Origin: Chloroflexota bacterium
GTDB taxonomy: Bacteria > Chloroflexota > Dehalococcoidia > Lucifugimonadales > Lucifugimonadaceae
Assembly: GCA_002730555.1 (NCBI GenBank)
Contig: PCAM01000002.1
Span: 84,768 to 148,767, forward strand
DNA: 64,000 nt
Reading direction: 5' to 3'
Part shown: in pieces, positions 18,375 to 27,246 of the stretch
How the letters are laid out: each line of letters begins with the position of its first letter
Numbering within the stretch: the stretch's first letter is position 1
The notes under the pieces: model-generated
The model's database searches: none
Told to the model about the DNA's origin: nothing
Seen by the model: only the letters and a program-made list of their open reading frames with translations
Program-made: the position numbers and the translations under genes

Positions 18375-19145
18375 CTACTCAGCCATTGCTTCTAGAAACG
18401 CTTTTGCCTCGCCCGGCCAGTTGACGGTCGTGCCCCCGGCGCCGGAATGGTATATCCGGGCCATGTCGTCGTCGTTCTCGATGCCCCAGCCGCGCAGGCT
18501 GAGGCCGCGGTCGTAGGCGTGGCTGACGGACTCCGGCGTGGCGGTGGCGGCGCGTGGGTAGACCGAGTCGAACCCAAGCTTGACGCACACGTCCACCGTC
18601 TCTTCCGTGAGCTCGTTGATGAGCCAGCCGTGGCGGACGTTTGGCAGCCGCAGCTTAGACCGATATAACTGATCCGCCCAGAACGACGATACGGTGATGC
18701 CGGGGGCATCGAACGCTCCGGTGTCGGCGACGTCGAGCCAGCCGTGGCGTTTGAGGGCGTCCGCCACCATCGCCGGCAGCGCCGCCTCACGTGATTTGAG
18801 CTCCAGGTGGGGATGCGCCCGCCCGGTGTACCGACCGAGAAACTCGTCCAGCGTCATGATGTATGCGCTTGAGAAATCGTTCTTGAACTCGTACCCGCCG
18901 ATCAGTTTGAGCGCCCTCAGCTCATCCATCGTGTGGTCCGACACTTCGCCGCTGCCGTCTGTCACCCGGTCAACGGTCTGATCGTGGAAAACGACCAGTT
19001 GGCCATCCTGCGTGATCTGGGCGTCCAGCTCAAAGTTGTCGAACCCCTGCTCAAAGGCCATGTCGAAGGCCTCGAATGAGTTCTCCGGCGCGCTGAACGA
19101 GTAGCCGCGATGAGCGATCAGGGTGAAGTCCAATTCAGGCTCCAT
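18375..19145 (-). CDS. Glycerophosphodiester phosphodiesterase
   Basis: Hydrolyses glycerophosphodiesters (deacylated phospholipids) to glycerol 3-phosphate and an alcohol (256 aa, cytoplasmic type without signal peptide). The GDPD motif IAHRGYSFSAPENS supplies His12 and Arg13. The metal ligands Glu39 and Asp41 are in FELDAQITQDG, and the general acid His54 is in VVFHDQTVDR. A second metal region follows in LELKSREA, and the C-terminus has the SLRGWGIEND strand. The start ATG at 19145 is in MEPELDFTLIAHRG. Confidence 0.93.
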   Translation of the reverse strand: MEPELDFTLIAHRGYSFSAPENSFEAFDMAFEQGFDNFELDAQITQDGQLVVFHDQTVDRVTDGSGEVSDHTMDELRALKLIGGYEFKNDFSSAYIMTLDEFLGRYTGRAHPHLELKSREAALPAMVADALKRHGWLDVADTGAFDAPGITVSSFWADQLYRSKLRLPNVRHGWLINELTEETVDVCVKLGFDSVYPRAATATPESVSHAYDRGLSLRGWGIENDDDMARIYHSGAGGTTVNWPGEAKAFLEAMAE

Positions 19146-19222
19146 ATTCTCTCGTCGGAAGGGTGGATAGCGAGGGCGGCGACAGCGTAGCAGCGGTGAT
19201 GTCCGTGGACAACGAAAACCGT

Positions 19223-20065
19223 TTAACCGTTTTCGGCGTCCACGGAGATGAACTTCCGGACCGCTTTGACGAATTCGTCCCGGTGCGAGTGGTGGACCTC
19301 ATGGGCTGATCCCGCGACCATGAGACGAGAGATCAGCGGGTTCTTCTCGGCGGCCCAAACCGCATCCTCTTCCTTCACGGCCGAGCCGTTTTCGGGGTCG
19401 GCCTGTATAAGGAGCATCGGCCGGGCCAGCCGTTCGACCAGATCGTCGGTGTCGAAATCGAGCTGTTTCCCGCCCTCGAGCGCCAGCGTGAAAACGTCCG
19501 GGTCCAGCTTCACCAGGTTGCGGGCGAGAGCCCGTGTCACATAGGCCGGCCGGTTCGGCGAGCGCTTCTGCAGCATAGTAAACAACCCGATTTCGGTCAT
19601 GTCGGATGCGGCGAGTTCCTGCGCCCTTTTGAATCGCTCCCGGTATCTGGTCGGGTTTTCTCCACCGGCATGTCGTTTTGTAAACAGCGGCGGGTCCACG
19701 GCGACGGCTGTCGCGACCAGTTCGGGATGATCCGCGGCGATCACCGCGGCGATAACGCCGCCCAGTGAATGTCCCACCAGCGCGGCCGGCTCTCCGACCA
19801 CTTCCCTCAGGAATGGAATGATGTCATCCGCATACTGGGTGAACCGGTAGCCGCCGGGGACCCGGCCGGAGTCGCCGTGGCCGCGCAGGTCAGGGGCGAA
19901 GACCCGGTTACCGGATGCGAACTCCCGGAGCACGGCGGTCCAGTCCTGACGGCGTGTGCCGAGGCCGTGCAGGAACACCACCGGAGGGCCGTTGTTCGGT
20001 CCGGCGTCGTAGGCTAGAGAGGTGGCGGCACCAGCGTATTTGTTGGCCGTGAATTGAGGCGGCAT
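19223..20065 (-). CDS. Alpha/beta-fold hydrolase
   Basis: Serine hydrolase of the alpha/beta superfamily (280 aa from the ATG at 20065). It shows the oxyanion motif FLHGLGTRRQDW, DLRGHGDSGRVPGGY, the nucleophile elbow GHSLGG (Ser near 105), an acidic residue in IQADPENG and the catalytic His in GSAHEVHH. A GTG at 20092 would add nine residues, but that stretch belongs to a dispersed repeat (20080-20116), so I prefer the ATG. The substrate (ester, lactone or C-C bond) is unknown. Confidence 0.88.
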   Translation of the reverse strand: MPPQFTANKYAGAATSLAYDAGPNNGPPVVFLHGLGTRRQDWTAVLREFASGNRVFAPDLRGHGDSGRVPGGYRFTQYADDIIPFLREVVGEPAALVGHSLGGVIAAVIAADHPELVATAVAVDPPLFTKRHAGGENPTRYRERFKRAQELAASDMTEIGLFTMLQKRSPNRPAYVTRALARNLVKLDPDVFTLALEGGKQLDFDTDDLVERLARPMLLIQADPENGSAVKEEDAVWAAEKNPLISRLMVAGSAHEVHHSHRDEFVKAVRKFISVDAENG

Positions 20066-20079
20066 GGTGGACGCAGGAA

Positions 20080-20116
20080 GGGACGGGCTCACGCCCGCCC
20101 CTAACGATGTTATTTC
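20080..20116. repeat. Dispersed repeat, family B end fragment
   Basis: The stretch acgggctcacgcccgcccct followed by aacgatgttatttcc resembles the ends of the family B elements at 34763-34926 (gccgcccctacggagttatttcc). It marks the upstream edge of the alpha/beta hydrolase gene. Confidence 0.5.
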
Positions 20117-20176
20117 CTTTTGGGATTTTTCGGTGGGTTAATTTTGGAGGCTCGGGTTCGAGCCGATGATCGGTGC

Positions 20177-21130
20177 TTACGCTCGTTCTGGGAGGTGCAC
20201 CGTGAGGCCCTGCGCCTCAAGTTGTTTGCCTATCGCCATCAATCGTAACTCGTCAGGTGGCTCAACGTCGGGCAGCGTGTTCTTCATATCCAGCGCGTCG
20301 TACTTGGATCCGGCCATACGGTGGTAGGCGAGCAGCCGAACGCCAGTGATGTTGTCCAGCCCGCCGATAAAACGGCCCGCGCCCTCTATTTGATCGTCTG
20401 AATCGTTCACTCCGGGAATGATAACTATGCGGATTTCGATCGGTACACCGGTCCCTGAAAGTCGCTTGAGATTGTCGATGATGCGGTCGTTCAGGACCCC
20501 GGTGTTGGCCCTGTGGTTCTCGGACGACATATCCTTCAGGTCGTACAGAAACATCTCCGTGAACGGCAGCGCCGCTTCCAGAGTCGACCACTGCAACTGC
20601 CCGCAGGTGTCGACCGCGGTGTGGATACCCGCTGTGTGACAGGCGCGCAGCAACGCGATCGCGAACTCCGCCTGCAGCAGCGGCTCGCCGCCCGAGAGTG
20701 TGACGCCGCCTCCCGACTCGTCGTAGAACCCGGCGTCCGCCCGGACCGCTTCCATCACCTCATCGACGCTCATTACCCGACCGGCCAGCTCCAGCGCGCC
20801 CGAGTTGCAGACATCGACGCAAAACCCTGACAGATCGCACACGCCGCGTGTGAAAACCCGCTTGTTATCGACGACCGTCTGCGCGCTGGTGGGACATACG
20901 TCCACACACGCCAGGCACTCGATGCAGCGTTCCGGTCGGAAGAATATCTGCGGCCCCCGGATGATCGCCTCCGGGTTGTGACACCAGGCGCAACTGAGTG
21001 GGCAACCCTTCAGGAAAACGGTCGTGCGGATGCCGGGACCGTCGTGCACCGCAAAACGCTTGAAGTCGAATACCCGGCCCTCACGGGCTGAGGCGATAAC
21101 CGTCTTTCCAGAGGACTGGCTATCCGGCAT
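20177..21130 (-). CDS. Glycyl-radical enzyme activase (radical SAM)
   Basis: Installs the glycyl radical on the partner enzyme encoded immediately upstream (317 aa). The radical-SAM motif CPLSCAWC gives Cys43, Cys47 and Cys50. A ferredoxin-like insert follows, with CIECLACVDVCP (69-79) and a second Cys group (98, 104, 108), the arrangement found in activases of non-PFL glycyl radical enzymes. GGGVTLSGGEPLLQ is the SAM-binding GGE motif. It overlaps the enzyme gene by 11 bp, so expression is coupled. It works only without oxygen. Confidence 0.93.
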   Translation of the reverse strand: MPDSQSSGKTVIASAREGRVFDFKRFAVHDGPGIRTTVFLKGCPLSCAWCHNPEAIIRGPQIFFRPERCIECLACVDVCPTSAQTVVDNKRVFTRGVCDLSGFCVDVCNSGALELAGRVMSVDEVMEAVRADAGFYDESGGGVTLSGGEPLLQAEFAIALLRACHTAGIHTAVDTCGQLQWSTLEAALPFTEMFLYDLKDMSSENHRANTGVLNDRIIDNLKRLSGTGVPIEIRIVIIPGVNDSDDQIEGAGRFIGGLDNITGVRLLAYHRMAGSKYDALDMKNTLPDVEPPDELRLMAIGKQLEAQGLTVHLPERA

Positions 21131-23408
21131 GGACTATCCGGGCGATGTACTGGTCCTGTTCTTTTCGCGTGAGCGTGGTGAAGTAGACGCTCCAGCCGGT
21201 GATGCGGACCTGGAGGGACGCGTACTGCTCCGGGTTTCGCTGGGCATCACGCAGCGTCTCGGCGTCGAGGACGTTGAACTGGATGGCGTATCCGCCCTGC
21301 GAGAAGAAAGTCTTGATGAGTCCGACAAAAGCGTTGAGGCCGTCTTCACCGGCGACCGCCGTCGGGTGGAGCGAGACATCCAGCACGGAACCGTTGGGCG
21401 TCTCGGTGAAGTCGAGCGTGGATACCGAGTTGATGAGGCCGGTGACACCGCCGATGTCGAGGCCGTACGAGGCCCCGACTCCCGGCGCCAGCGATTCCCC
21501 GGACTTCCGTCCATCCGGCGTCGCGCCCGAGAGCGCGCCGAAGCTCGCCGCGGCCACCAGTGTGAACAGTGCGGCCTGGCAGCCCCCACCACGGCCGTTT
21601 GTGAACGAGTGGACCGTCGCGCAGAAGTGGTCGGCGACGCCCTTTGCAACCGCGTCGACCCCGGGTTCGTTGTTACCCCATTTCGGCACCCTGTTGCGCA
21701 GATATAAGCGCATGTCCTCACGGCCGTAGAAGTCGGTCCTGGTGGCATCGACTATCTCCGCCATGGTGAACCGTGCCCCATCAAATGCGGCTGCCTTCAG
21801 GGCGAAGAGCGAGTCGGCGGCGTTGGCCAGTCCGGCTCCGACGAATCCCACGGAGTTGTAGCGGGCGCCCCCGGCGCTGATGTCCGCCCCGGTCGCTATA
21901 CAGTCGTCGATGGCGCCGGATATGAAAGGCGCCGGGTTAATACGCGGCCACTCGCGCTCGGCCTCGGCGATATGCTGGCGTGAGTTGTTGAGGACGTGGT
22001 CCAGCTGCGTGATGTAGGCGGCGTGGAGATCGTCGTACGACTCGAATCCGGAGGCATCGCCGGTGGCGGGACCGAGGCGGACTCCGGTTCTGGGATCAAC
22101 ACCGTCGTTAAGGGCCAGTTCAAGCGGCTTTGCCAAGTTCACAGTGACGTTCATCGTGCACGCTACTTCTTTGCCCTCCACCGCCGGCTCGTAGCAGCCG
22201 ATCGGCAGGTAGATGCGTGCGTCCTCCGGCGTCTTGCCGCGTTTCACCAGTGCCTCAACCGCGGTCTCGTCGTTCATCAAAACGAAGGAGTTGTGGCCTT
22301 TGCGGATGAGGTCGGCCACGCGGTCGTACAGTCGCTCCGGCGAACCCGGCAGGTAGCGTACCGAAAGCTTGGGGTCGGGGGTGTTCAGTTCTTCGTAGGC
22401 GTCGAGCGCCAGGTACGTGAGGTCGTTGGTGATCTCGGAGCCGTCCGCGGCCTGGCCGCCAAAGACGAAGTTCTTGCCGTTGGCCGCGCCCTCTGTGCCG
22501 CAGTACCACTTGTGCCAGAAGAATTTGATGAGCTCCCTGGCGTGGTCGTCCGTAATTCGGCCGGCCCCGACATCCGCCCGATAGAACGGGTACAACGTGC
22601 GGTCAAACTGGCCCATGGAGCGAACGTTCTCGCCCTCCATTTCGATCAGCTGGTGCATGAGCCACATGAACTGCAGTGCTTCGTGCAGGGTGCGCGGGCG
22701 GTGCGCCGGTACGTTTGAGAGTGCTCTCGTGATCGCGCCTAGTTTTGTTGAATGCTCCGGCTGACTTTCGGCGGCCGCGCTGGCGAAGTTCGAGAGACGG
22801 CTCGCGAAATCGATTGCGGCGCCGTAGACAATTTCCAGGGCGCTGTAGAACGCGTCCTGGTCCTTGGAGATGGCATCGCCCAAGGAGGCCCGAGCCTGCG
22901 CTATGTCGTCAAGCAGGCCGGAGAGGCCCCTGGCGAGCAGCTTGTCCCAGCCGGGGGAGATGTGCCCCAGGTCCAGGCCGCTCCGGGGGCCCGTGGTGAC
23001 TCCGTGCTCCTGCGCTTGATCGAACCAGTCGGTGCCGCTCTTGAGATTGCCGGCGGCTGCTTCCTCGAGCCACAAACCCGGGCCGAAATCCTGATCGCCA
23101 CGCGCCCCGTGGGTGAGTTTGCGGAGGACGTTGCCGTGGTCGATCTTCTCGGCGAACCAGTCTTCCGGATCGACGTCGATTCGACCGTGCGTCAGGACCA
23201 TCCGGAAGATGTTCGCTTTTTGCAGGATGCGCGACTGGTCAGGGTTCTCAAGCAGATAAGCGTCGGCCATGCGCTGGAGCTCATCGGGAGACGCGCCGGT
23301 GTCCGGTGAGTACGAGCCGTCTTTGAAGCGCCGGAAGATGGCATCCCGGTTGTCGTCGAAGGAGTCCCAGGTTCGTTCCCGTGCGACTGAGCCCGTGCTC
23401 GCGATCAT
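21120..23408 (-). CDS. Glycyl radical enzyme (pyruvate formate-lyase/dehydratase superfamily)
   Basis: Radical enzyme of 762 aa, within the usual 750-850. The active-site Cys405 and Glu407 lie in LPIGCYEPAVEG. The Cys-x-Glu-Pro pattern is that of dehydratases and lyases (glycerol-, diol-, hydroxyproline-, choline-type), not of true PFL, which has a Cys-Cys pair. The glycyl radical site near the C-terminus reads VRITGWSVYF (Gly738), where most family members have RVxGY. The ATG at 23408 is a good start. Substrate specificity is not predictable from motifs alone. The enzyme implies growth or stress survival in low-oxygen conditions. Confidence 0.92.
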   Translation of the reverse strand: MIASTGSVARERTWDSFDDNRDAIFRRFKDGSYSPDTGASPDELQRMADAYLLENPDQSRILQKANIFRMVLTHGRIDVDPEDWFAEKIDHGNVLRKLTHGARGDQDFGPGLWLEEAAAGNLKSGTDWFDQAQEHGVTTGPRSGLDLGHISPGWDKLLARGLSGLLDDIAQARASLGDAISKDQDAFYSALEIVYGAAIDFASRLSNFASAAAESQPEHSTKLGAITRALSNVPAHRPRTLHEALQFMWLMHQLIEMEGENVRSMGQFDRTLYPFYRADVGAGRITDDHARELIKFFWHKWYCGTEGAANGKNFVFGGQAADGSEITNDLTYLALDAYEELNTPDPKLSVRYLPGSPERLYDRVADLIRKGHNSFVLMNDETAVEALVKRGKTPEDARIYLPIGCYEPAVEGKEVACTMNVTVNLAKPLELALNDGVDPRTGVRLGPATGDASGFESYDDLHAAYITQLDHVLNNSRQHIAEAEREWPRINPAPFISGAIDDCIATGADISAGGARYNSVGFVGAGLANAADSLFALKAAAFDGARFTMAEIVDATRTDFYGREDMRLYLRNRVPKWGNNEPGVDAVAKGVADHFCATVHSFTNGRGGGCQAALFTLVAAASFGALSGATPDGRKSGESLAPGVGASYGLDIGGVTGLINSVSTLDFTETPNGSVLDVSLHPTAVAGEDGLNAFVGLIKTFFSQGGYAIQFNVLDAETLRDAQRNPEQYASLQVRITGWSVYFTTLTRKEQDQYIARIVHAG

Positions 23409-23547
23409 GTGTGCGCTTTCCGCTGCGGCACACCTCCCGGTAACGCAACTGTCCTCTGTGATGAGCTATCGAGCCCGCCATCAGGGAACCGTCGCCGGGG
23501 CCCTCGTCGTGTGACGACGGTTTCGGGGTTTCGTTCGCTAGACCCGC

Positions 23548-24186
23548 TTAATAGAGATCGTCCTTGTTCGTCTGCAGCATCTGCGCTTCCATCTCCTCGA
23601 CATTGGCCTTTCCGGCGAATGCATGGTCGTTCAGGACGGTTGCCATCGACGGCAGGGAGTCTCTTGCCGGCCAGGTCTCGGGCTCCCAGAGTTTGGACCG
23701 CAGGAAGGCCTTCGGGCAGTGCATGAAGGCTTCATCAACGTGAACGATTATCGCCAGCCACGGGAGCTTGCCTTTGACTTTGAGTGTCTCCAGCAGTTCC
23801 GGATCCCGGACGAGTTCGGCGGTGCCGTTGACCCTGAGCGTCTCCCGCATGCCGGGGACGAGGAACACCAGCCCGATGCCGGGGTTGGAAAGGATGTTCT
23901 TAAGGCCGTCAAAGCGCCGGTTGCCGGGACGGTCCGGGATGACGATCGTGTTGTCATCCAACACCTTCACGAACCCGGCAGGATCACCTTTAGGCGCTAC
24001 GTCCGCCGATCCATCGGCGTTGGTCGTCGCCAGGAACGCTATCGGAGAGGCGGCGATGATGGCCCGGCAGTGCCTGTCCAGTGCCGTGATCGTCTTCTCC
24101 CGGGCACGGTCGGACGGCCAGCCGTGCAGCTCTCGCAGCTCGTCTTCCGTGGTGATAACGTTCTTAAATTTGGCGGTTGTGACCAT
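23548..24186 (-). CDS. PPOX-fold flavin/F420-type protein (MSMEG_1061-like)
   Basis: Pyridoxamine-5'-phosphate-oxidase-like split beta-barrel protein (212 aa) that probably binds FMN or F420. The family pattern is clear: a helical N-terminus (ELRELHGWPSDRAREK), then FLATTNADGSADVAPKGDPAG, DRPGNRRFDGLKNILSNPGIGLVFLVPG, RVNGTAELVRDP, and a C-terminal HCPKAFLRSKLWEP. Members reduce or oxidise small molecules; the reaction here is unknown. It is encoded downstream of the alpha/beta hydrolase remnant on the same strand. Confidence 0.88.
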   Translation of the reverse strand: MVTTAKFKNVITTEDELRELHGWPSDRAREKTITALDRHCRAIIAASPIAFLATTNADGSADVAPKGDPAGFVKVLDDNTIVIPDRPGNRRFDGLKNILSNPGIGLVFLVPGMRETLRVNGTAELVRDPELLETLKVKGKLPWLAIIVHVDEAFMHCPKAFLRSKLWEPETWPARDSLPSMATVLNDHAFAGKANVEEMEAQMLQTNKDDLY

Positions 24187-24253
24187 ATGAGTTCCTGCTG
24201 ATGGAGATGCGGTACGTCAGAACCGGCAGTATAAACGGGTGCGTTTGAGATTC

Positions 24254-24644
24254 TTAGGTGGTGTCCAAAAAAAGCGAACAGTACACGCCGGAAATGGACG
24301 GGTTCGCCGCGGTGGATGCCGTGTCCCACGCCGAGCATCTGGACGAAGGTGCAGTCCGGGATCAGTGACGCCGCCCGCTCAGCTTCATCGTCTGTCTTCG
24401 CGGCGCCCATCGCCGGAACGGCCTGCAGGAGCAGCGCGGGGCGCTGGATACCTGCAAGGCTAGCTTCGGCGTCAGAACCTTCAACCGTCCCGCCCGTGAC
24501 CGTTCGAGTGTAGATCTCGGGATCGAGGCTCTTGACGGAACCCGCCCGGAACCTGATTCCGGAGGCGTCCTGAGCCGGGTGCGTCTCGGTACGCAGGGAA
24601 ATCATTCCCGAGTCCGGGATGTCCATACGGGTGAGTTCTTGCAT
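24254..24644 (-). pseudogene. Alpha/beta hydrolase, C-terminal remnant
   Basis: From the ATG at 24644 the frame reads only the second half of an alpha/beta hydrolase: the lid region (ARMQELTRMDIP), the strand before the acid (QRPALLLQAVPAMG), FVQMLGVGHGIHRGEP with the catalytic His, and HFRRVLFAFF. The N-terminal half with the nucleophile Ser is absent upstream. At the end a run of seven T (A7 at 24267-24273 on the plus strand) breaks the frame: with six T the product would end AFLDTT at the TAA at 24254, a plausible native end. As sequenced the frame runs on into the PPOX gene. I read it as a decayed gene. Confidence 0.65.
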
Positions 24645-24735
24645 GCGTGCGAACTCGTCGGCCCGAGCGCTTCGGCCGGTTCGCTGATGACAGAAGAGAT
24701 GGGGGCGCTCTTGTTTCTTCGTTGGCCTCTTGTAC

Positions 24736-25674
24736 TTAAACCGCGGCTGCTACCGGAGCCTCCAGGACGCCTGCCTTTTTCGCCTCGGCGAGGACGTAGG
24801 CCTTTTCCTCAAGGTTGAGGTTGTTGTTGGGCCGGATCGACTCGCCCATGTCGATGCCGAGTCGTTCTGACAGGATCGCTTTGCAGACGTGAGCCGCTGC
24901 GCCGTACATCATGACGAGGTCGACAACCTTCTGGACCTCGTCCTGGAGTTCCTGCGCACGCGCCATGTTCCCGGCGATGTACGAATCGTAGAGCTCTGTG
25001 TAGAGCCACGGCGTCAGGGAGAGCGGGGCGTCGACGGTGCCGATCGCGCCCATGGTGAGCGCCGGGAGCGGCAGCCGACCGGAGCCGGAGAAGCAGGACA
25101 GGCCGCGGTCGGACCAGTCCCGGATCAGGGCGAAGTTGGCGGCGGAGTGCTTCAGGCCTTTGAGGCTCGGCACTTCCTTCATCACCGCGTCCATGAGGTC
25201 CGGGACGAACTCGACCTGCGTGAGCTGCGGCAGGTTGTAGGCGAACAGCGGCAATCCGTCTGCCGCGTCTGCGACCGCTTTGTAGTGGTCGATGATCGCT
25301 CGCTCATTTGGTCGGAAAAAGAACGGCGGCACACAGCAGACGGCTGCGCAGCCGGATTCGGCGGCGGCCTTCGCTCCTTTTACGGCGCTCTCGGTGCTGA
25401 TGGCGCCGACGTGCATGATGGCCAGCGCTTTGTCCTGCGTGGTCTCGCCAGCGACGCGTGCGACGGTGTCGCGCTGTTGCTCGGATAGGATCGGGCCTTC
25501 ACCGGTGCTGCCGGCGATCCAGAATCCGCCGACCCCGTGGGACATATTGTCCTCAAGGATTGCCCGCAGGCCTTCTTCGTGGATTCTTCCGTCGGCGTGG
25601 ATGGGGGTTGGGTTGGCCGGGAATACTCCCTTGAAACCAGACATATCTATTTGGCCGGTGCCGTTCGTAGCCAT
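24736..25674 (-). CDS. DapA-family aldolase/synthase (dihydrodipicolinate synthase-like)
   Basis: Class I (Schiff-base) aldolase-type barrel, 312 aa. The start is the ATG at 25674 with GGAGAG just upstream; the longer reading to 25758 adds non-homologous residues. The family marks are present: FPANPTPI, the keto-acid-binding GSTGEGP (residues 55-61), catalytic Tyr146 (FAYNLPQ) and Schiff-base Lys175 (LKGLKHSAAN). GLKHS rather than GIKDS, and the catabolic context, favour a 2-keto-3-deoxy-acid aldolase or N-acetylneuraminate-lyase-like role over lysine biosynthesis. It could process products of the acid-sugar dehydratases encoded nearby. Confidence 0.88.
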   Translation of the reverse strand: MATNGTGQIDMSGFKGVFPANPTPIHADGRIHEEGLRAILEDNMSHGVGGFWIAGSTGEGPILSEQQRDTVARVAGETTQDKALAIMHVGAISTESAVKGAKAAAESGCAAVCCVPPFFFRPNERAIIDHYKAVADAADGLPLFAYNLPQLTQVEFVPDLMDAVMKEVPSLKGLKHSAANFALIRDWSDRGLSCFSGSGRLPLPALTMGAIGTVDAPLSLTPWLYTELYDSYIAGNMARAQELQDEVQKVVDLVMMYGAAAHVCKAILSERLGIDMGESIRPNNNLNLEEKAYVLAEAKKAGVLEAPVAAAV

Positions 25675-25990
25675 TTGGTCTCTCCGTTCGGTGTGACGTC
25701 GGGGGATCCCGGCGGGTTGCAGCAAAGCATACGCCGCACCCTCAAACACGCAACCCAAGAGTGGAGCTTACCCTTATCATTGGGCCACACGTGATTGCCG
25801 TTATCCCCCGCCATGACCCCGCCGCGATCAGTCCTGTGTGGTCGCGGCCATCGGTTCCAGTGGCCGCCGCATTTCACCTGTTTTTGACCATTCCATGCCA
25901 TTAAGACACCGCTCTACCGGTTAAGGAGTTCCCGGAAAGGTCCGTAATCGGCTATTGTCGAACTATTGATTCCGGCTATCCGAGAGATGT
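25675..25990. other. Intergenic region between divergent genes
   Basis: 316 bp between the DapA-family start (minus) and the DUF502 gene start (plus). It must hold both promoters. No coding potential, riboswitch-like structure or repeat was recognised. Confidence 0.5.
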
Positions 25991-26569
25991 ATGGGAAGAA
26001 TCTTCGGGCGCGGGCTGATCGTCCTTCTGCCCCTCGCCATAACGATCCTGGTAATTTCATTCGTCGCGGACCTCGCGGATTCGATCTTCGCGCCCATCAC
26101 CGATCCATGGATCGGACAAAATGTCCCGGGCGTCGGCCTGATCATTCTCATCGTTGTGGTTTTCCTGGTCGGTCTGCTCAGCCACCGGGTTGCGGAGGTT
26201 GTCGGGCGCACGGTGGAGCGAGGGATCGCCAAATTTCCGTTCGTTGGACGGGTTTATGTGACGGCGAAACAGGTCGCGATGTCTGTTTCCGGCGGGCAGG
26301 AATCGAGCTTCGACACCGTGGTCAGCGTCCCCTTCCCGACGCCGACCAGCCTGGCCATCGGATTCCTGACGCGTGAATTTACGAACGACGCCAACCGCGA
26401 GTACGGCATCGTGTACATCCCTACGACGCCGATTCCTAGCTCCGGATTTCTGTTAGTGGTGCCGATGGCCGATATCCGCATCCTGGACATGACTTCTACT
26501 GAGGCGATGCAGATGGTGGTCACAGGCGGGGTCGTGGTGCCGGGCAGTTTGGGCGACCTCGGCAAGTAG
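25991..26569 (+). CDS. DUF502 family membrane protein
   Basis: Integral membrane protein of unknown function (192 aa). Two N-terminal transmembrane helices (residues 8-28, LIVLLPLAITILVISFVADL, and about 47-66, GVGLIILIVVVFLVGLLS) are followed by a soluble domain with the DUF502 signatures IAKFPFVGRVYVTAKQ, SSFDTVVSVPFPTP, YIPTTPIPSSGFLLVVP and TSTEAMQMVVTGGVVVP. The start ATG at 25991 has GAGAG shortly upstream. The strong C-terminal conservation suggests a structural role, but none is established. Confidence 0.9.
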   Translation: MGRIFGRGLIVLLPLAITILVISFVADLADSIFAPITDPWIGQNVPGVGLIILIVVVFLVGLLSHRVAEVVGRTVERGIAKFPFVGRVYVTAKQVAMSVSGGQESSFDTVVSVPFPTPTSLAIGFLTREFTNDANREYGIVYIPTTPIPSSGFLLVVPMADIRILDMTSTEAMQMVVTGGVVVPGSLGDLGK

Positions 26570-26572
26570 GGT

Positions 26573-27104
26573 TCATTCCCCTCGCTGGAGAACGAGGTCG
26601 GGTCTTGCGCCGGTGTGCCCCCCGTCTTTAACCACGGACTCGCCACCCACTAGAACTTGCCAAACGTTCGTCGGGTATCGGTGCGAGTCATCGAACGTCA
26701 CCCGGTGGCCGACCGTTGCCAGATCGAAAACGACGATGTCCGCGACCGCTCCCTCACGCAACACCTCGCGTGACGAGAGGGTTGAGCCGAGGCCCTCTCG
26801 GGCGGAGACAGGAAGGGGGAGAAGCCGCAGTTGCCGGTGACCTCGGTCGTCACGCCCTGGTACGCGTTGCTTTCAGCGCCGGGATGGTCGATAAGGGTGA
26901 CGTCGGAGTGGGCGTGTATGTCTATGAAGCCGGGAGACACGACAAGGCCGGACGCATCGATCACGCGGGCGGTATTGGGGGCGGCGTCGGACAGGTCCGT
27001 TACGGCCGTGATCCGGCCGCCGAAAGACGCCGGACGGCCCGCGTTCCGGATGTTCCATCGCCGCTGATGGCGGTCCCACCCCAGATGATCGTGTCGAAAG
27101 TCAT
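26573..27104 (-). pseudogene. N-acyl-D-amino-acid deacylase (D-aminoacylase) remnant with internal deletion
   Basis: The ATG at 27104 begins MTFDTIIWGGTAISGDG, the N-terminal strand of D-aminoacylases. A frameshift follows, and the neighbouring frame continues SFGGRITAVTDLS, IDASGLVVSPGFIDIHAHSD (metal HxH) and GVTTEVTGNCGFSPFLSPP. About 350 residues of the catalytic barrel are then missing. The sequence resumes near 26764 with the C-terminal beta-domain (LREGAVADIVVFDLATVG, RYPTNVWQVLVGG, ARPDLVLQRGE). The functional protein would be ~530 aa. The deletion scar is around 26765-26825. Confidence 0.8.
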
Positions 27105-27246
27105 CGATCTCCCCGTGTGTTGGGGCTCTCGTGATTTCGCCACACGAGCAACCAACCGCGCTCTGATTGCTACACTTATTGGATGGCATGGTCGGCGAAC
27201 CGGCTCGCTTACGCCACCTCTTCATAGCGCGCAAGGTGTTCTGAAC

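Noticed and set aside
26716..27246. N-terminal extension of Ffh
   Set aside because: It reads antisense across the D-aminoacylase remnant; Ffh proteins begin at MFESLSDKL, here a TTG at 27247.
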